A DNA stretch of 64,000 bases. Origin: Acrocarpospora catenulata (GTDB lineage Bacteria > Actinomycetota > Actinomycetes > Streptosporangiales > Streptosporangiaceae). Where the stretch lies: the NCBI RefSeq assembly GCF_018476525.1, contig NZ_JAHCST010000013.1, positions 104,476-168,475 on the forward strand, in the 5' to 3' direction. A program made the position numbers and the translations under genes. Below, in pieces: positions 26,276-34,724 of this stretch. The notes beneath the pieces were generated by a model, which was not told the origin of the DNA, made no database searches, and saw only the letters and a program-made list of their open reading frames with translations. Position 1 is the stretch's first letter, and every line of letters begins with the position of its first letter.

Positions 26276-27418
26276 ATGGACATCCACGATATTCACGACG
26301 TCGACGATCTGCCGTTCCACCAGCACCCCACCCCGCTGAACTACCCGGCGACCTCGGACGTGCACTTCAACGACGGCTACTACTTCGGCATGTTCGGCTC
26401 CGGGCTCTACGTCTCGTGCGGGCTCCGGCTCCACCCCAACATGAACGTGATGGACGGCTGGGCCGGCTACGCCCGCGACGGCGTCCAGACCACGGTGCGC
26501 CTGTCCCGCGCCCTCCGGCCGGCCTACTCCGAGCTGCGGCTGGGGCCGCTGAGCGTCGAGATCACCCGGCCGATGAAGGAGCTCACCCTCCGGCTCCAGG
26601 AGAGCGTGATCGGCCTCGCCTTCGACGTGACGCTGCACGCGCAGGCCGCCCCGTTCCTGGAGCAGCCCCACCAGCACCGCAAGTACGGCCACCTGATCAA
26701 CGACGTCGTCCGCTACAGCCAGCACTGCGCGGCGACCGGCCACGTCGAGATCGACGGCGAGCGCACCGAGGTCGACGGGTGGCTCGCCGTCCGCGACCAC
26801 TCCTGGGGGATCCGCTCGGCGATGGGCCCGAAGACGTGGCACGGCGGGCTGACGGAGCGGGCCGGGCACGAGGCCGACGAGCGCCGCTTCCGCCTCTGGG
26901 TGCACTTCGACATCGGCGGGTCGATCGGCTTCTTCCACACCCACGAGGGCGAGACCGGCGACACGCTGGACTTCGACGGCGCGCTGACCTCCCCCGACGG
27001 GACCACGGTCCGGCTCACCGCGCTCCGCCACCGGCTGGCGTACTTCGACGGCACCCGCAACATCTCCGGCGGGGAGATCGCCCTGCTGGACGAGCGGGGC
27101 AACTGGCACGAGTACCGGATCGAGCTGGACGGCACCCCGGTTGATCTCCAGGGATTCGGCTACCACTCGGGGTGGAGCGACGGCGGCAGCGCCGGTGTGT
27201 ACCGCTCGGGAGTCCTCCACACCGAGCAGGACTCCTACCCGGCCGACCCGAAGCTCGGCCGCACCGGGCCACCCCATCTCGATGTCCGTAAGCGCCTGGG
27301 TCCGATCGAGTACCCCTGCCGCCTCGTCGCGGCGGACGGCGCCACCGGCCGCGCGCACGTGGAGCACCACCTGCTCGGCCGCTTCGAGCCGTATCTGGCC
27401 GCCTCGCTCACCCCGTGA
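26276..27418 (+). CDS. AttH/CrtC-like (DUF7064/DUF7065-type) protein, second copy
   Basis: 380 aa, starting 4 bp after the TetR stop and so translationally coupled to it. Strand-rich sequence with VHFNDGYYFGMFGSGLYVSCGLRL near the N-terminus, LAVRDHSWGIRSAMGPKTWHGG mid-protein and FGYHSGWSDGGSAGVYRSG near the C-terminus (each quoted in part). The DHSWGxR element is shared with the paralogue at 15766. There is no signal peptide or membrane segment. Assignment to the AttH/CrtC-like group is by remembered resemblance. It may bind or hydrate a hydrophobic cyclic substrate. Confidence 0.62.
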   Translation: MDIHDIHDVDDLPFHQHPTPLNYPATSDVHFNDGYYFGMFGSGLYVSCGLRLHPNMNVMDGWAGYARDGVQTTVRLSRALRPAYSELRLGPLSVEITRPMKELTLRLQESVIGLAFDVTLHAQAAPFLEQPHQHRKYGHLINDVVRYSQHCAATGHVEIDGERTEVDGWLAVRDHSWGIRSAMGPKTWHGGLTERAGHEADERRFRLWVHFDIGGSIGFFHTHEGETGDTLDFDGALTSPDGTTVRLTALRHRLAYFDGTRNISGGEIALLDERGNWHEYRIELDGTPVDLQGFGYHSGWSDGGSAGVYRSGVLHTEQDSYPADPKLGRTGPPHLDVRKRLGPIEYPCRLVAADGATGRAHVEHHLLGRFEPYLAASLTP

Positions 27419-27421
27419 CGG

Positions 27422-28174
27422 TCAGAGCGCGTAGCCGCCGTCCACGTTCAGGCTCTGGCCCGAGATCCAGGCCGCGCGCGGCGACATGAGGAACGCCACC
27501 GCCTCCGCCACATCGGCCGCCGTGCCGAAGCGGCGGAGCGCGGCGTTGCGGCGGGCCGCGGCGAGGAACTCCTCGGTGTAGGCCCCCTGGGCCCGCAGCG
27601 ACTCGAAGAGACCGTCCTCGATCACCCCGACGCCCACGCAGTTGGCCCGGACGCCGAACCGGCCCTCCTCCGCGGCGATCGCCCGGACCACCCCCTGGAC
27701 GGCGGCCTTGGGCGCGACCGACAGGACGTCCTTGACCGAGTACCGGGCGAGCGCCGTCGTGGTGACCGCCACCACGGCGCCCCTGGTGCCGCGCAGATGC
27801 GCGATCAGCGGGCTGACCAGGTTGAAGAAGGCGACGGCGTCGCCGTCGAGCTGCGCGCGGAACTCCCGGGGGCTGATCGTCGAGAGATGCCGCATGGGCA
27901 CCGGCGGGCCGGCGGCGTAGACCACGCCGTCCAGTTCCACCAAGGACGTCAGGTCCGCCACCGTCGAGGCCACCGCGTCCGCATCGGTCAGGTCGAGCTG
28001 TACCGTCCGCGCCGCCCGGCCCGCGGCGCGGACCCGCTCCGCGACGGCCTCGGCCGCCGCCCGGCCCGCGCGGTACGCGACGACGACGTCGCGCCCGTCG
28101 CGGGCCAGGCACTCGCACACCGCTCCCCCGATCGCCCCGGAACCGCCCGCGACCAGGACATGAGGCCCGCTCAT
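27422..28174 (-). CDS. SDR-family protein with altered catalytic Tyr
   Basis: 250 aa Rossmann-fold protein. The cofactor motif is VLVAGGSGAIGGAVCE, the NNAG-like motif is YAAGPP, and the C-terminal pattern is FLMSPRAAWISGQSLNVDGGY. The usual YxxxK reads SVAPK, so Ser sits where the catalytic Tyr is expected. It may be an enoyl-reductase-like or inactive member. It starts at ATG 28174, overlapping the monooxygenase stop (ATGA). Its convergent neighbour ends only 3 bp away. Confidence 0.8.
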   Translation of the reverse strand: MSGPHVLVAGGSGAIGGAVCECLARDGRDVVVAYRAGRAAAEAVAERVRAAGRAARTVQLDLTDADAVASTVADLTSLVELDGVVYAAGPPVPMRHLSTISPREFRAQLDGDAVAFFNLVSPLIAHLRGTRGAVVAVTTTALARYSVKDVLSVAPKAAVQGVVRAIAAEEGRFGVRANCVGVGVIEDGLFESLRAQGAYTEEFLAAARRNAALRRFGTAADVAEAVAFLMSPRAAWISGQSLNVDGGYAL

Positions 28175-30060
28175 GCCGACCACCGGTAGTCGTCCGGGTC
28201 GAAGCCGCGGGTCAGTCCCCAGTAGTCCACGATGCGCCACGGCGAGTTGGTGACCACGCGGCCGGCGGCGTTGCGGTACCAGTTGTCCATGCCCGGGTGG
28301 GTCCAGATCATCTGCTCGTGCAGCTCGTCGACGCGCGTGACGTACGCCGTCTCGACGCCGGGCTTGCACTCGGCCGACGTGGCGCCGCGCTCGCCCAGGG
28401 CCAGTACCGCGGCGGTGATGTAGCGCGCCTGGAACTCGGCCATCTGGATCCAGCTGCCGCCGTGGCCCAGGTTGGTGTTGGGCCCGCACATGAGGAACAG
28501 GTTCGGGAAGCCCGGCAGTGCCATGCCGAGGTAGGCGTGCGCGTCCTGCTCCCCCCAGACCTCGTGCAGTTCGACGCCGTCGCGCCCGCGTACCGCGACG
28601 GGGTGCAGCAGCTTGAGCGACTCGAATCCGGTGGCCAGGACCACGACGTCGACTTCGCGGCGCGCCCCGCCGGCGCCGACCACGGCGGTGGGCTCGATCG
28701 ACGCCACCGAGTCGGCGACCAGTTCGACGTGCGGACGCCGGATGGCGTCGAACCACCCGTTGTCGAGGAGCATGCGCTTGCCGAACGGCGGATAGCCGGG
28801 CAGCGACTTCTCGATCAGGTCGTCCCGTCCGGCGAGCTTGGCGCGCAGGTAGCGCTCGAAGAACCGGCGGTGGCCCTCGTTGACCACGTTGATCGAGCGG
28901 TCCTGGTGGGCCCATTCGGGGTCGCGGCGGAGCGACGGGTGCACCTTGTCGTTGTAGATCCAGGCGAGCCGGGCCCGGTACCAGAAGCGGTAGTGCGGCG
29001 ACTCGCGGAGCAGCTCCCGCTTGCTGTCGGTGAAGTCGGCGAAGTAGACCGGATTCGGCGCGATCCACTGGGGAGACCGCTGGAAGACGACGATCGAGCC
29101 GGCCGTGTCCACGATGTTCGGCACGACCTGCATCGCGCTCGCGCCGGTGCCCACGACGGCGACCCGCCGCCCGGTCAGGTCCAGGTCGCCCGGCCACCGC
29201 GCGGAGTGGAACATGGCGCCGGTGAAGGTGTCCGCCCCCGGGATCCGCGGGATCTTCGGGATGTTGAGCTGCCCGGTGGCGCCCACGACGACCCGCGCGG
29301 TGCGGGTGGTCGTCCTGCCCACGCCGTCCCGCATCGTGATCCGCCAGACCTGGGCTCCGGAGTCCCAGTCGAGCGAGGTGACCTCCCGCCCAAGGATCAC
29401 GCTCGGCCGCAGGCCGAGGTCGTCGGTCATCCGCTGCAGGTAGGCGACCACCTCGTCGCGCTTGGCGAAGTACCGCGACCAGTCGTAGCGGTAGTACGAG
29501 TGCGAGTAGAGGTGGCTCGGGGTGTCGACGCCGCAGCCGGGGTAGGTGTTGTCGCGCCAGCAGCCGCCGACGTCGTCGGCCTTCTCGACCAGCACGTGGT
29601 CGATGCCCGCCCGGCCCAGTTCGTACGCGAGGGTCAGGCCCGACACTCCGGCGCCGATGACGAGCACCGTCGAGTGCTCGCCCGTCACCCGCGGCGCCTG
29701 GCCGGGCGGCACGGTGGCCGCGTCGCGCTCGGCCAGGAGCATCGCGGCGTACTCGATGGGGACCTCCTCCCCCATGCAGACCGAGAGCATGGTGGAGACG
29801 GTCGCGGTGCCGGGCGACGGGATGGCCGGGGCCTCGCCGGCCGCCATCCGCGCCAGGCAGCGCGCGGCCTCGGCCCGGATCTCCGCCTGGATCTCCGGTG
29901 GCAGGCCGCCGTCGTCGTGCTCCTCCATCCCGGGTGACCGGGTGGGCGCGTAGGGCGCCGCCAGCCAGCGGCCGTCGCCGGTGAACTGAAAAACGATCAT
30001 GAGCAGCGCCGGGACGTTGGCGTCGCCGACGAGCCGGGCCCAACGGTCAGATTGCGCCAT
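28171..30060 (-). CDS. Baeyer-Villiger monooxygenase, HAPMO-like with N-terminal extension
   Basis: 629 aa flavoprotein. A 130-residue N-terminal extension precedes the FAD motif VIGAGVSGLTLAYELG. The type I Baeyer-Villiger fingerprint FTGAMFHSARWP (FxGxxxHxxxWP) and the NADPH Rossmann motif VAVVGTGASAMQ follow. Length and extension resemble 4-hydroxyacetophenone monooxygenase-type enzymes. It inserts oxygen next to a ketone to give an ester or lactone. It overlaps the kinase-like gene upstream by 14 bp and the SDR downstream by 4 bp, so the three form one operon behind the operator pair at 31133-31164. Confidence 0.9.
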   Translation of the reverse strand: MAQSDRWARLVGDANVPALLMIVFQFTGDGRWLAAPYAPTRSPGMEEHDDGGLPPEIQAEIRAEAARCLARMAAGEAPAIPSPGTATVSTMLSVCMGEEVPIEYAAMLLAERDAATVPPGQAPRVTGEHSTVLVIGAGVSGLTLAYELGRAGIDHVLVEKADDVGGCWRDNTYPGCGVDTPSHLYSHSYYRYDWSRYFAKRDEVVAYLQRMTDDLGLRPSVILGREVTSLDWDSGAQVWRITMRDGVGRTTTRTARVVVGATGQLNIPKIPRIPGADTFTGAMFHSARWPGDLDLTGRRVAVVGTGASAMQVVPNIVDTAGSIVVFQRSPQWIAPNPVYFADFTDSKRELLRESPHYRFWYRARLAWIYNDKVHPSLRRDPEWAHQDRSINVVNEGHRRFFERYLRAKLAGRDDLIEKSLPGYPPFGKRMLLDNGWFDAIRRPHVELVADSVASIEPTAVVGAGGARREVDVVVLATGFESLKLLHPVAVRGRDGVELHEVWGEQDAHAYLGMALPGFPNLFLMCGPNTNLGHGGSWIQMAEFQARYITAAVLALGERGATSAECKPGVETAYVTRVDELHEQMIWTHPGMDNWYRNAAGRVVTNSPWRIVDYWGLTRGFDPDDYRWSA

Positions 30061-31093
30061 CGGCGTCCCCTTTCGACAGGAGTTCGAGGGCGCGGTCGAG
30101 CAGGTGCGGGAAGGACTGTCCCGCGTCCTCCCACATCGGGTCGTGGCGCCGCCCTCGACGGTGCAGGTCCAGGTAGTAGGCGGTGCCGCAGGCCAGGCGG
30201 TAGCCCGCCAGGGCGCGGAACCAGGTGAGGTCGGGAACGGGTCCGCCGGACAGCTCCTCGTACCAGCCGACGAGCTCGGCGGGTGTCGGATGCCAGCCCA
30301 TCGCCGGACGGCGGATCGGGCTCCACGACGCGGGGTCGTAGATCATGCAGAGCCAGCCGACGTCCATGGTCCGCTGGCCGAGGAAGCTGCTCTCCCAGTC
30401 GAGCACCCCGTGGAGCTCGGACGGGCCGACGATCCAGTTGTTGGAGTAGAAGTCGTTGTGCACCACGCCCGGGGCGCGCTCGGGTGGCATCTCCCTGAGC
30501 AGGGCGTCCCGCACCCGCAGGCCGTGGTCGATCCAGGCCCGGTCGGGGGCGGTCTGGAGGGGGCGGGTGGAGGCGTCCACCACGTCGGCCAGGCTCTTCG
30601 CCCGGCCCCAGCCGGACAACCGCGGCCCGGCGTCGATCGCGTGCATGCGGACCAGCGCGCCGACCGCGCTGCGGAAGACCGCCGCCACGTCCACGTCGTG
30701 ATCCGGCGCGGTGGCCGCGAGGTCGAAGATGTCGGGCAGGGTGAACCCCGCCACGAACTCGACCACGGTGGCGGATCCGCCGAACCAGTCCGGCGCGCCG
30801 CTCCACCAGCGCACGCCCGGCACCGGCACACCACAGGCGGCCATCGACGTGAGCCGGGGAACGACCCGGGTCGCGTCCGCGTGGGATCCGCTCCGCGCCC
30901 CGGGCGCGGAGACCCGGAGCACCAGCCGCTCCGGCGCGCGGCCGGATGACACCTGGAACGCGTACGAGTGACCCGAATGCCCAGGTAGGGGGCGGACGTC
31001 GTCAACCACGGCGTCCCGGTGGACGAACGCCCGCGCCCACGCGGCGAGGCGTTCGGCGACCGCCGACACCTCATGTAGGTCGAGCTCGGACAC
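30047..31093 (-). CDS. APH-like phosphotransferase, second copy
   Basis: 348 aa, clearly paralogous to the gene at 14738: LPGHSGHSYAFQV near the N-terminus, catalytic loop VVHNDFYSNNWIVG, and GVLDWESSFLGQRTMDVGWLC for metal binding. The GTG at 31093 is chosen because GGAAGGGAG lies about 6 nt upstream; the longer frame is a shadow of the divergent hydratase. It is first in a three-gene operon with a Baeyer-Villiger enzyme and an SDR. By analogy with LvaA and ACAD10/11 kinase domains it may phosphorylate a hydroxyacyl-CoA intermediate. A drug-resistance role is unlikely in this context. Confidence 0.82.
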   Translation of the reverse strand: MSELDLHEVSAVAERLAAWARAFVHRDAVVDDVRPLPGHSGHSYAFQVSSGRAPERLVLRVSAPGARSGSHADATRVVPRLTSMAACGVPVPGVRWWSGAPDWFGGSATVVEFVAGFTLPDIFDLAATAPDHDVDVAAVFRSAVGALVRMHAIDAGPRLSGWGRAKSLADVVDASTRPLQTAPDRAWIDHGLRVRDALLREMPPERAPGVVHNDFYSNNWIVGPSELHGVLDWESSFLGQRTMDVGWLCMIYDPASWSPIRRPAMGWHPTPAELVGWYEELSGGPVPDLTWFRALAGYRLACGTAYYLDLHRRGRRHDPMWEDAGQSFPHLLDRALELLSKGDADGAI

Positions 31094-31132
31094 GGAACTC
31101 CCTTCCGGATCAGCCACGTTGCGCGACCTACC

Positions 31133-31164
31133 GTAACACTGTACTTTCAATGTAACACCGTTAC
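31133..31164. promoter_or_regulatory. Operator pair in the divergent promoter at 31.1 kb
   Basis: GTAACactGTACT (31133-31145) and the perfect inverted repeat GTAACaccGTTAC (31152-31164) have centres 19 bp apart. They lie between the kinase-like gene (start 31093, minus) and the enoyl-CoA hydratase (start 31184, plus), so they can control both the three-gene minus operon and the five-gene plus operon. Confidence 0.75.
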
Positions 31165-31183
31165 CCCGCCCGGAAGGAACATC

Positions 31184-31972
31184 GTGACAGTCGTCTACGA
31201 GAAGAAGGACGGGATCGCCTACGTCCGGATGAACCGCCCGGAGGTCAAGAACGCGATCGACCCCGCGATGGACGACGCCATGTGGGAGATCTTCAACGAC
31301 TTCAAGGACGACGACTCGGTCGGCGTGGCGATCCTCACCGGCACCGGCGACAGCTTCTGCGCGGGAGCCGACCTCAAGAAGTTCATCCCCTCCTGGGTGG
31401 GCGCGACCCCGTGGGACGTGCGCCAGCGCGTCACCCGCGGCCTCGGCGGCATCACCCGCGGCATCCACGACTTCTACAAGCCCGTCATCGGCGCCATCAA
31501 CGGCTGGGCGCTGGCCGGCGGCCTGGAGATCGCGCTGGCCTGCGACATCCGCATCGCGGCCGCCTCGGCCAGGTTCGGCTCGTACGAGCCGCGGCGCGGC
31601 TACCACCACGGCGACGGCGGCATCGTCCGGCTCGTCAACATCTGCGGCGTCGGCGCCGCCCTGGAGATGCTGCTCACCGCCGACCCCATCGACGCGGAAC
31701 GGGCCCTCCAGATGAACATGGTCTCGAAGGTGGTGCCGGACGACGAGCTGATCGCGGCGGCCGAGGCGACGGCCAGGAGCATCCTCCGCAACGACCAGTC
31801 CGCCGTGCGGTTCGCCAAGGAGACGATCCTCTCGATGGTCGGCAAGTCGCTTGAGGACCAGCTCCGGCTGGAGGCCCTGTACGGCTACTCGATCATCGCC
31901 AACCCCACCACCAGCGGGCGCCTCCAGCAGTTCTACGACCGGACCGACCAGGACCGGCAGCCCGCCTCGTGA
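31184..31972 (+). CDS. Enoyl-CoA hydratase / crotonase family
   Basis: 262 aa. The oxyanion-hole motifs are SFCAGADLKKF and NGWALAGGLEIALACD. Both Glu residues used by classical hydratases appear conserved: one in RFGSYEPRRG and one in AALEMLLTADPI. It should therefore be able to hydrate a trans-2-enoyl-CoA. The GTG start has GGAAGGA about 6 nt upstream. It is the first gene of a five-gene plus-strand operon (hydratase, SDR, hydratase, two dehydrogenases) directly behind an operator copy. Confidence 0.9.
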   Translation: MTVVYEKKDGIAYVRMNRPEVKNAIDPAMDDAMWEIFNDFKDDDSVGVAILTGTGDSFCAGADLKKFIPSWVGATPWDVRQRVTRGLGGITRGIHDFYKPVIGAINGWALAGGLEIALACDIRIAAASARFGSYEPRRGYHHGDGGIVRLVNICGVGAALEMLLTADPIDAERALQMNMVSKVVPDDELIAAAEATARSILRNDQSAVRFAKETILSMVGKSLEDQLRLEALYGYSIIANPTTSGRLQQFYDRTDQDRQPAS

Positions 31973-31982
31973 CCCGCCCGCC

Positions 31983-32732
31983 ATGTGCGCCTACCGCATG
32001 ACCCTCCGCCCGGACGCCGCCGTGGTCACCGGCGCGGCCGGGGGCATCGGCCGGGTGATCGTCGAGGACCTGCTGGACGCGGGCCTCACGGTCGTGGCCT
32101 GCGACCGCGACGGCTCGACCACCGGCGCCGAGCGGCGGCACCCGGGCAGATTCCGGTTCCACGAACTCGACATCACCGACGAGAGCGCCGTCCACTCACT
32201 CGCCTCGGCCCTCGCCGACGACGGGCTGACCGTCAGCTACCTGATCAACAACGCGGCCGTGCAGTCCAGGTCCGGCCTGGCCGACCTGACCACCCGGCGG
32301 TGGGACCTGGTGATGCGGGTCAACCTGCTCGGCACGTTCCTGTTCACCCGCGCCTTCGCCCCGGCCATGGCGGCTCGCGGCTTCGGCCGTATCGTCACCC
32401 TGTCGTCCTACTACGCGCACCGCCCCGCCGAGGGCCAGAGCGCGTACGCGGCCAGCAAGGCGGGCCTGGTCGGCTTCACCCGGTCGGTGGCGCTGGACCA
32501 CGCCGCGCGAGGCGTCACCGCGAACGTGGTCAGCCCCGGCCTGATCTGGCACCCCAACTTGGCGAAGGTCTACACCCGGGAGGAGTTCGAGACGATGGGC
32601 GCGGACATCCCCACCGGCCGCACCGGCCGCCCCGAGGAGGTGAGCAGCGCCGTCGGCTACCTGCTCTCCGACGAGGCCGCCTACATCACCGGCCAGGTGC
32701 TGCACGTCAACGGCGGGCTGTTCCTCGGATGA
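31983..32732 (+). CDS. Short-chain dehydrogenase/reductase
   Basis: 249 aa classical SDR. The cofactor motif is VVTGAAGGIG, the structural motif LINNAA, and the catalytic set is Ser in TLSSYY with YAASK. The C-terminal GQVLHVNGGLFLG is also typical. It is probably a 3-hydroxyacyl-CoA or ring-alcohol dehydrogenase. The start is uncertain: ATG 31983 is used, ATG 31998 (MTLRPDAAV) is equally possible, and neither has a clear ribosome site. The gene is 10 bp from the upstream hydratase and may rely on coupling. Confidence 0.87.
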   Translation: MCAYRMTLRPDAAVVTGAAGGIGRVIVEDLLDAGLTVVACDRDGSTTGAERRHPGRFRFHELDITDESAVHSLASALADDGLTVSYLINNAAVQSRSGLADLTTRRWDLVMRVNLLGTFLFTRAFAPAMAARGFGRIVTLSSYYAHRPAEGQSAYAASKAGLVGFTRSVALDHAARGVTANVVSPGLIWHPNLAKVYTREEFETMGADIPTGRTGRPEEVSSAVGYLLSDEAAYITGQVLHVNGGLFLG

Positions 32733-32746
32733 GGACGGAGAACACC

Positions 32747-33532
32747 ATGGAAACAGTCCGGTACGAACGGCGGGGCCACGTCGCCTGGGTGACCCTGAAC
32801 CGGCCGGAACGCAAGAACACCCTCGTCGCGGAGTCGTTCCGGCTGCTGGCCAGCGCCTGGGACGAGGTGCGCACCGACCCGCGGATCCGGGTCGCGGTGC
32901 TGACCGCCGCGGGCACCGAGGACTTCTGCTGCGGCGGCGACATCGGCGAGTACATCGCGCCGCGGACCGGAGCCGACGGCGGCAGCGCGCAGGCCCCGCC
33001 GGACTACCGGGCGGCGCTCCTGCTCGACGAGCCGCTCTACAAGCCGATCATCGCCGCGATCAACGGCCGGGCGCTCGGCGGCGGCACCGAGCTGCTGGAG
33101 GCCACCGACGTGCGGATCGCCGCCGAGCACGCCACGTTCGGGCTGCCCGAGGCCAAGCTCGGGATCGTGCCCGGCGCCGGGTCCATGGTCCGCCTGACCC
33201 GCCAGGTCCCGTACGCGCACGCGATGCGGATCCTGCTCACCGGAGACCACATCGACGCGCGGACCGCCCTCGACTGGGGGCTGATCAGCGAGATCGTGCC
33301 GGGCGGCGACCTCCTGGCGCGGGCCGCGGAGCTGGCCGAGCGCATCGCGGCCAACGCGCCGATCGCCGTCCAGACGATCAAGCGGATCGCCCTGGAGACG
33401 CACACCCAGGACTGGGCGACGGCGTTCGAGGCCGAGGCGGCGGCCACCGCCGCCGTGGGCGAGACCGAAGACGCCAAGGAAGGACCGGCGGCCTTCCTGG
33501 CGCGCCGCCGGCCGGAGTTCAAGGGACGGTGA
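32747..33532 (+). CDS. Enoyl-CoA hydratase/isomerase family, one catalytic Glu replaced
   Basis: 261 aa crotonase-fold protein with DFCCGGDIGEY and NGRALGGGTELLEATD oxyanion motifs. The first catalytic Glu is present in TFGLPEAKLG, but the second position reads AMRILLTG (Arg for Glu). This suggests isomerase, hydrolase or another crotonase chemistry rather than plain hydration. The ATG at 32747 follows GGAG with 6-nt spacing; an ATG at 32729 overlapping the SDR stop is the alternative. Its stop overlaps a GTG just before the next gene. Confidence 0.87.
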   Translation: METVRYERRGHVAWVTLNRPERKNTLVAESFRLLASAWDEVRTDPRIRVAVLTAAGTEDFCCGGDIGEYIAPRTGADGGSAQAPPDYRAALLLDEPLYKPIIAAINGRALGGGTELLEATDVRIAAEHATFGLPEAKLGIVPGAGSMVRLTRQVPYAHAMRILLTGDHIDARTALDWGLISEIVPGGDLLARAAELAERIAANAPIAVQTIKRIALETHTQDWATAFEAEAAATAAVGETEDAKEGPAAFLARRRPEFKGR

Positions 33533-33534
33533 CC

Positions 33535-34707
33535 ATGGACGTCGAACTGTCCGCGCGGGACCTCGAATGGCGGGAGGAGGTCCGGCGCTTCCTGGCGGAC
33601 GCCGTCACCGACGAACTGCGCGCGGAGCTGGCCGAGCCACGGCCGGCCGGGCGCGGCCCGGCGGAGGCCGCGTTCTGGCGCAAGGTCGGCGAGCGCGGCT
33701 GGATGTCGCTGACCTGGCCGCAAGAGTACGGCGGCCGGAACCTGGACGCGCTGCGCCGGCTGATCCTCGTCGACGAGTTCGAGTACGCCGGCGCTCCGAT
33801 GCTGGACATGACCATCACCTCGCTGGCCCCGGTGATCATCCGGCATGGCACGCCCGCGAACAAGGAGCGCTGGCTGCCCGGGATCCGCAGCGGCGAGATC
33901 CGGTTCGCGCTCGGCTACTCGGAGCCGGACGCCGGCACCGACCTCGCGGCGCTGCGTACCTCGGCCGTCCTCGACGGCGAGGAGTGGGTGGTCAACGGCG
34001 ACAAGATCTGGAACACCGGCGCGCACACGCAGACCCACGAGTGGCTGGCGGTCCGCACCGGTCCCGACCCCGGGCACCGGGGCATCTCCATCGTCATCGT
34101 GCCGCTGGACGCGCCGGGCGTCACCGTCCAGCCGATCTGGACCTGGGGCGACCACCGCACCAACCAGGTCTTCTTCGACTCGGTACGGGTGCCCCGCGAC
34201 CACCTGATCGGCGAGGTCAACCGGGGCTGGGACTACATCGTCGCGGCCCTGGACAACGAGCGCGGCCATCTCGGCTCCGTGGGCGGCCTGCGCCGGGTCG
34301 TGGACGAGCTGATCGAGGCGGCCAGGGTGACCGTCGTGGACGGCCGCCTGCTGTGCGAGGACCCGGTGGCCCGGCTGGCGATCGCCGAACTGCACGCCGA
34401 GGTCGAGGTCGCGCGGCTGCTCTCCTACCAGGTGGCCTCGGGCGGCGTGGACGGCGTGGTGGAGACCGTGCCGGCGACGATGCTGAAGGTCCTGGTGACC
34501 GAGCTGCGGGCCAAGATCGGGTCGGTCGGCATGAGCCTGTTCGGCCTGCACGGCCAGCTGGCCGGTCCGCGGGCGCCGCTCGGCGGTCTGCTCGAACACA
34601 CCTACCGCCTCGCGCCGCTGTTCCGTTTCGGCGGCGGGACCAACGAGGTGATGCGCGACATCATCGCCCAGCGCGGCCACGGGCTCCCGCGGTCGGGACG
34701 CCGCTGA
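33535..34707 (+). CDS. Acyl-CoA dehydrogenase, probable subunit of a heteromeric pair
   Basis: 390 aa with the FAD-site signature ALGYSEPDAGTDLAALRT, WVVNGDKIWNTGAHTQ and the C-terminal RFGGGTNEVMRDIIAQRG, where the EGT Glu is replaced by Gly. The ATG at 33535 has AAGGGA 8 nt upstream. It is directly followed by a second, shorter dehydrogenase. Adjacent unequal pairs of this kind form alpha2-beta2 enzymes acting on steroid- or other ring-CoA thioesters in actinomycetes (ChsE1-ChsE2 type). That similarity is inference. Confidence 0.87.
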   Translation: MDVELSARDLEWREEVRRFLADAVTDELRAELAEPRPAGRGPAEAAFWRKVGERGWMSLTWPQEYGGRNLDALRRLILVDEFEYAGAPMLDMTITSLAPVIIRHGTPANKERWLPGIRSGEIRFALGYSEPDAGTDLAALRTSAVLDGEEWVVNGDKIWNTGAHTQTHEWLAVRTGPDPGHRGISIVIVPLDAPGVTVQPIWTWGDHRTNQVFFDSVRVPRDHLIGEVNRGWDYIVAALDNERGHLGSVGGLRRVVDELIEAARVTVVDGRLLCEDPVARLAIAELHAEVEVARLLSYQVASGGVDGVVETVPATMLKVLVTELRAKIGSVGMSLFGLHGQLAGPRAPLGGLLEHTYRLAPLFRFGGGTNEVMRDIIAQRGHGLPRSGRR

Positions 34708-34724
34708 CCCCGGGAAGGACCCAC

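Noticed and set aside
14738..31093. APH-fold genes as aminoglycoside resistance determinants
   Set aside because: Both are locked into catabolic operons by overlaps and share an operator with acyl-CoA genes; a metabolic kinase role fits better.
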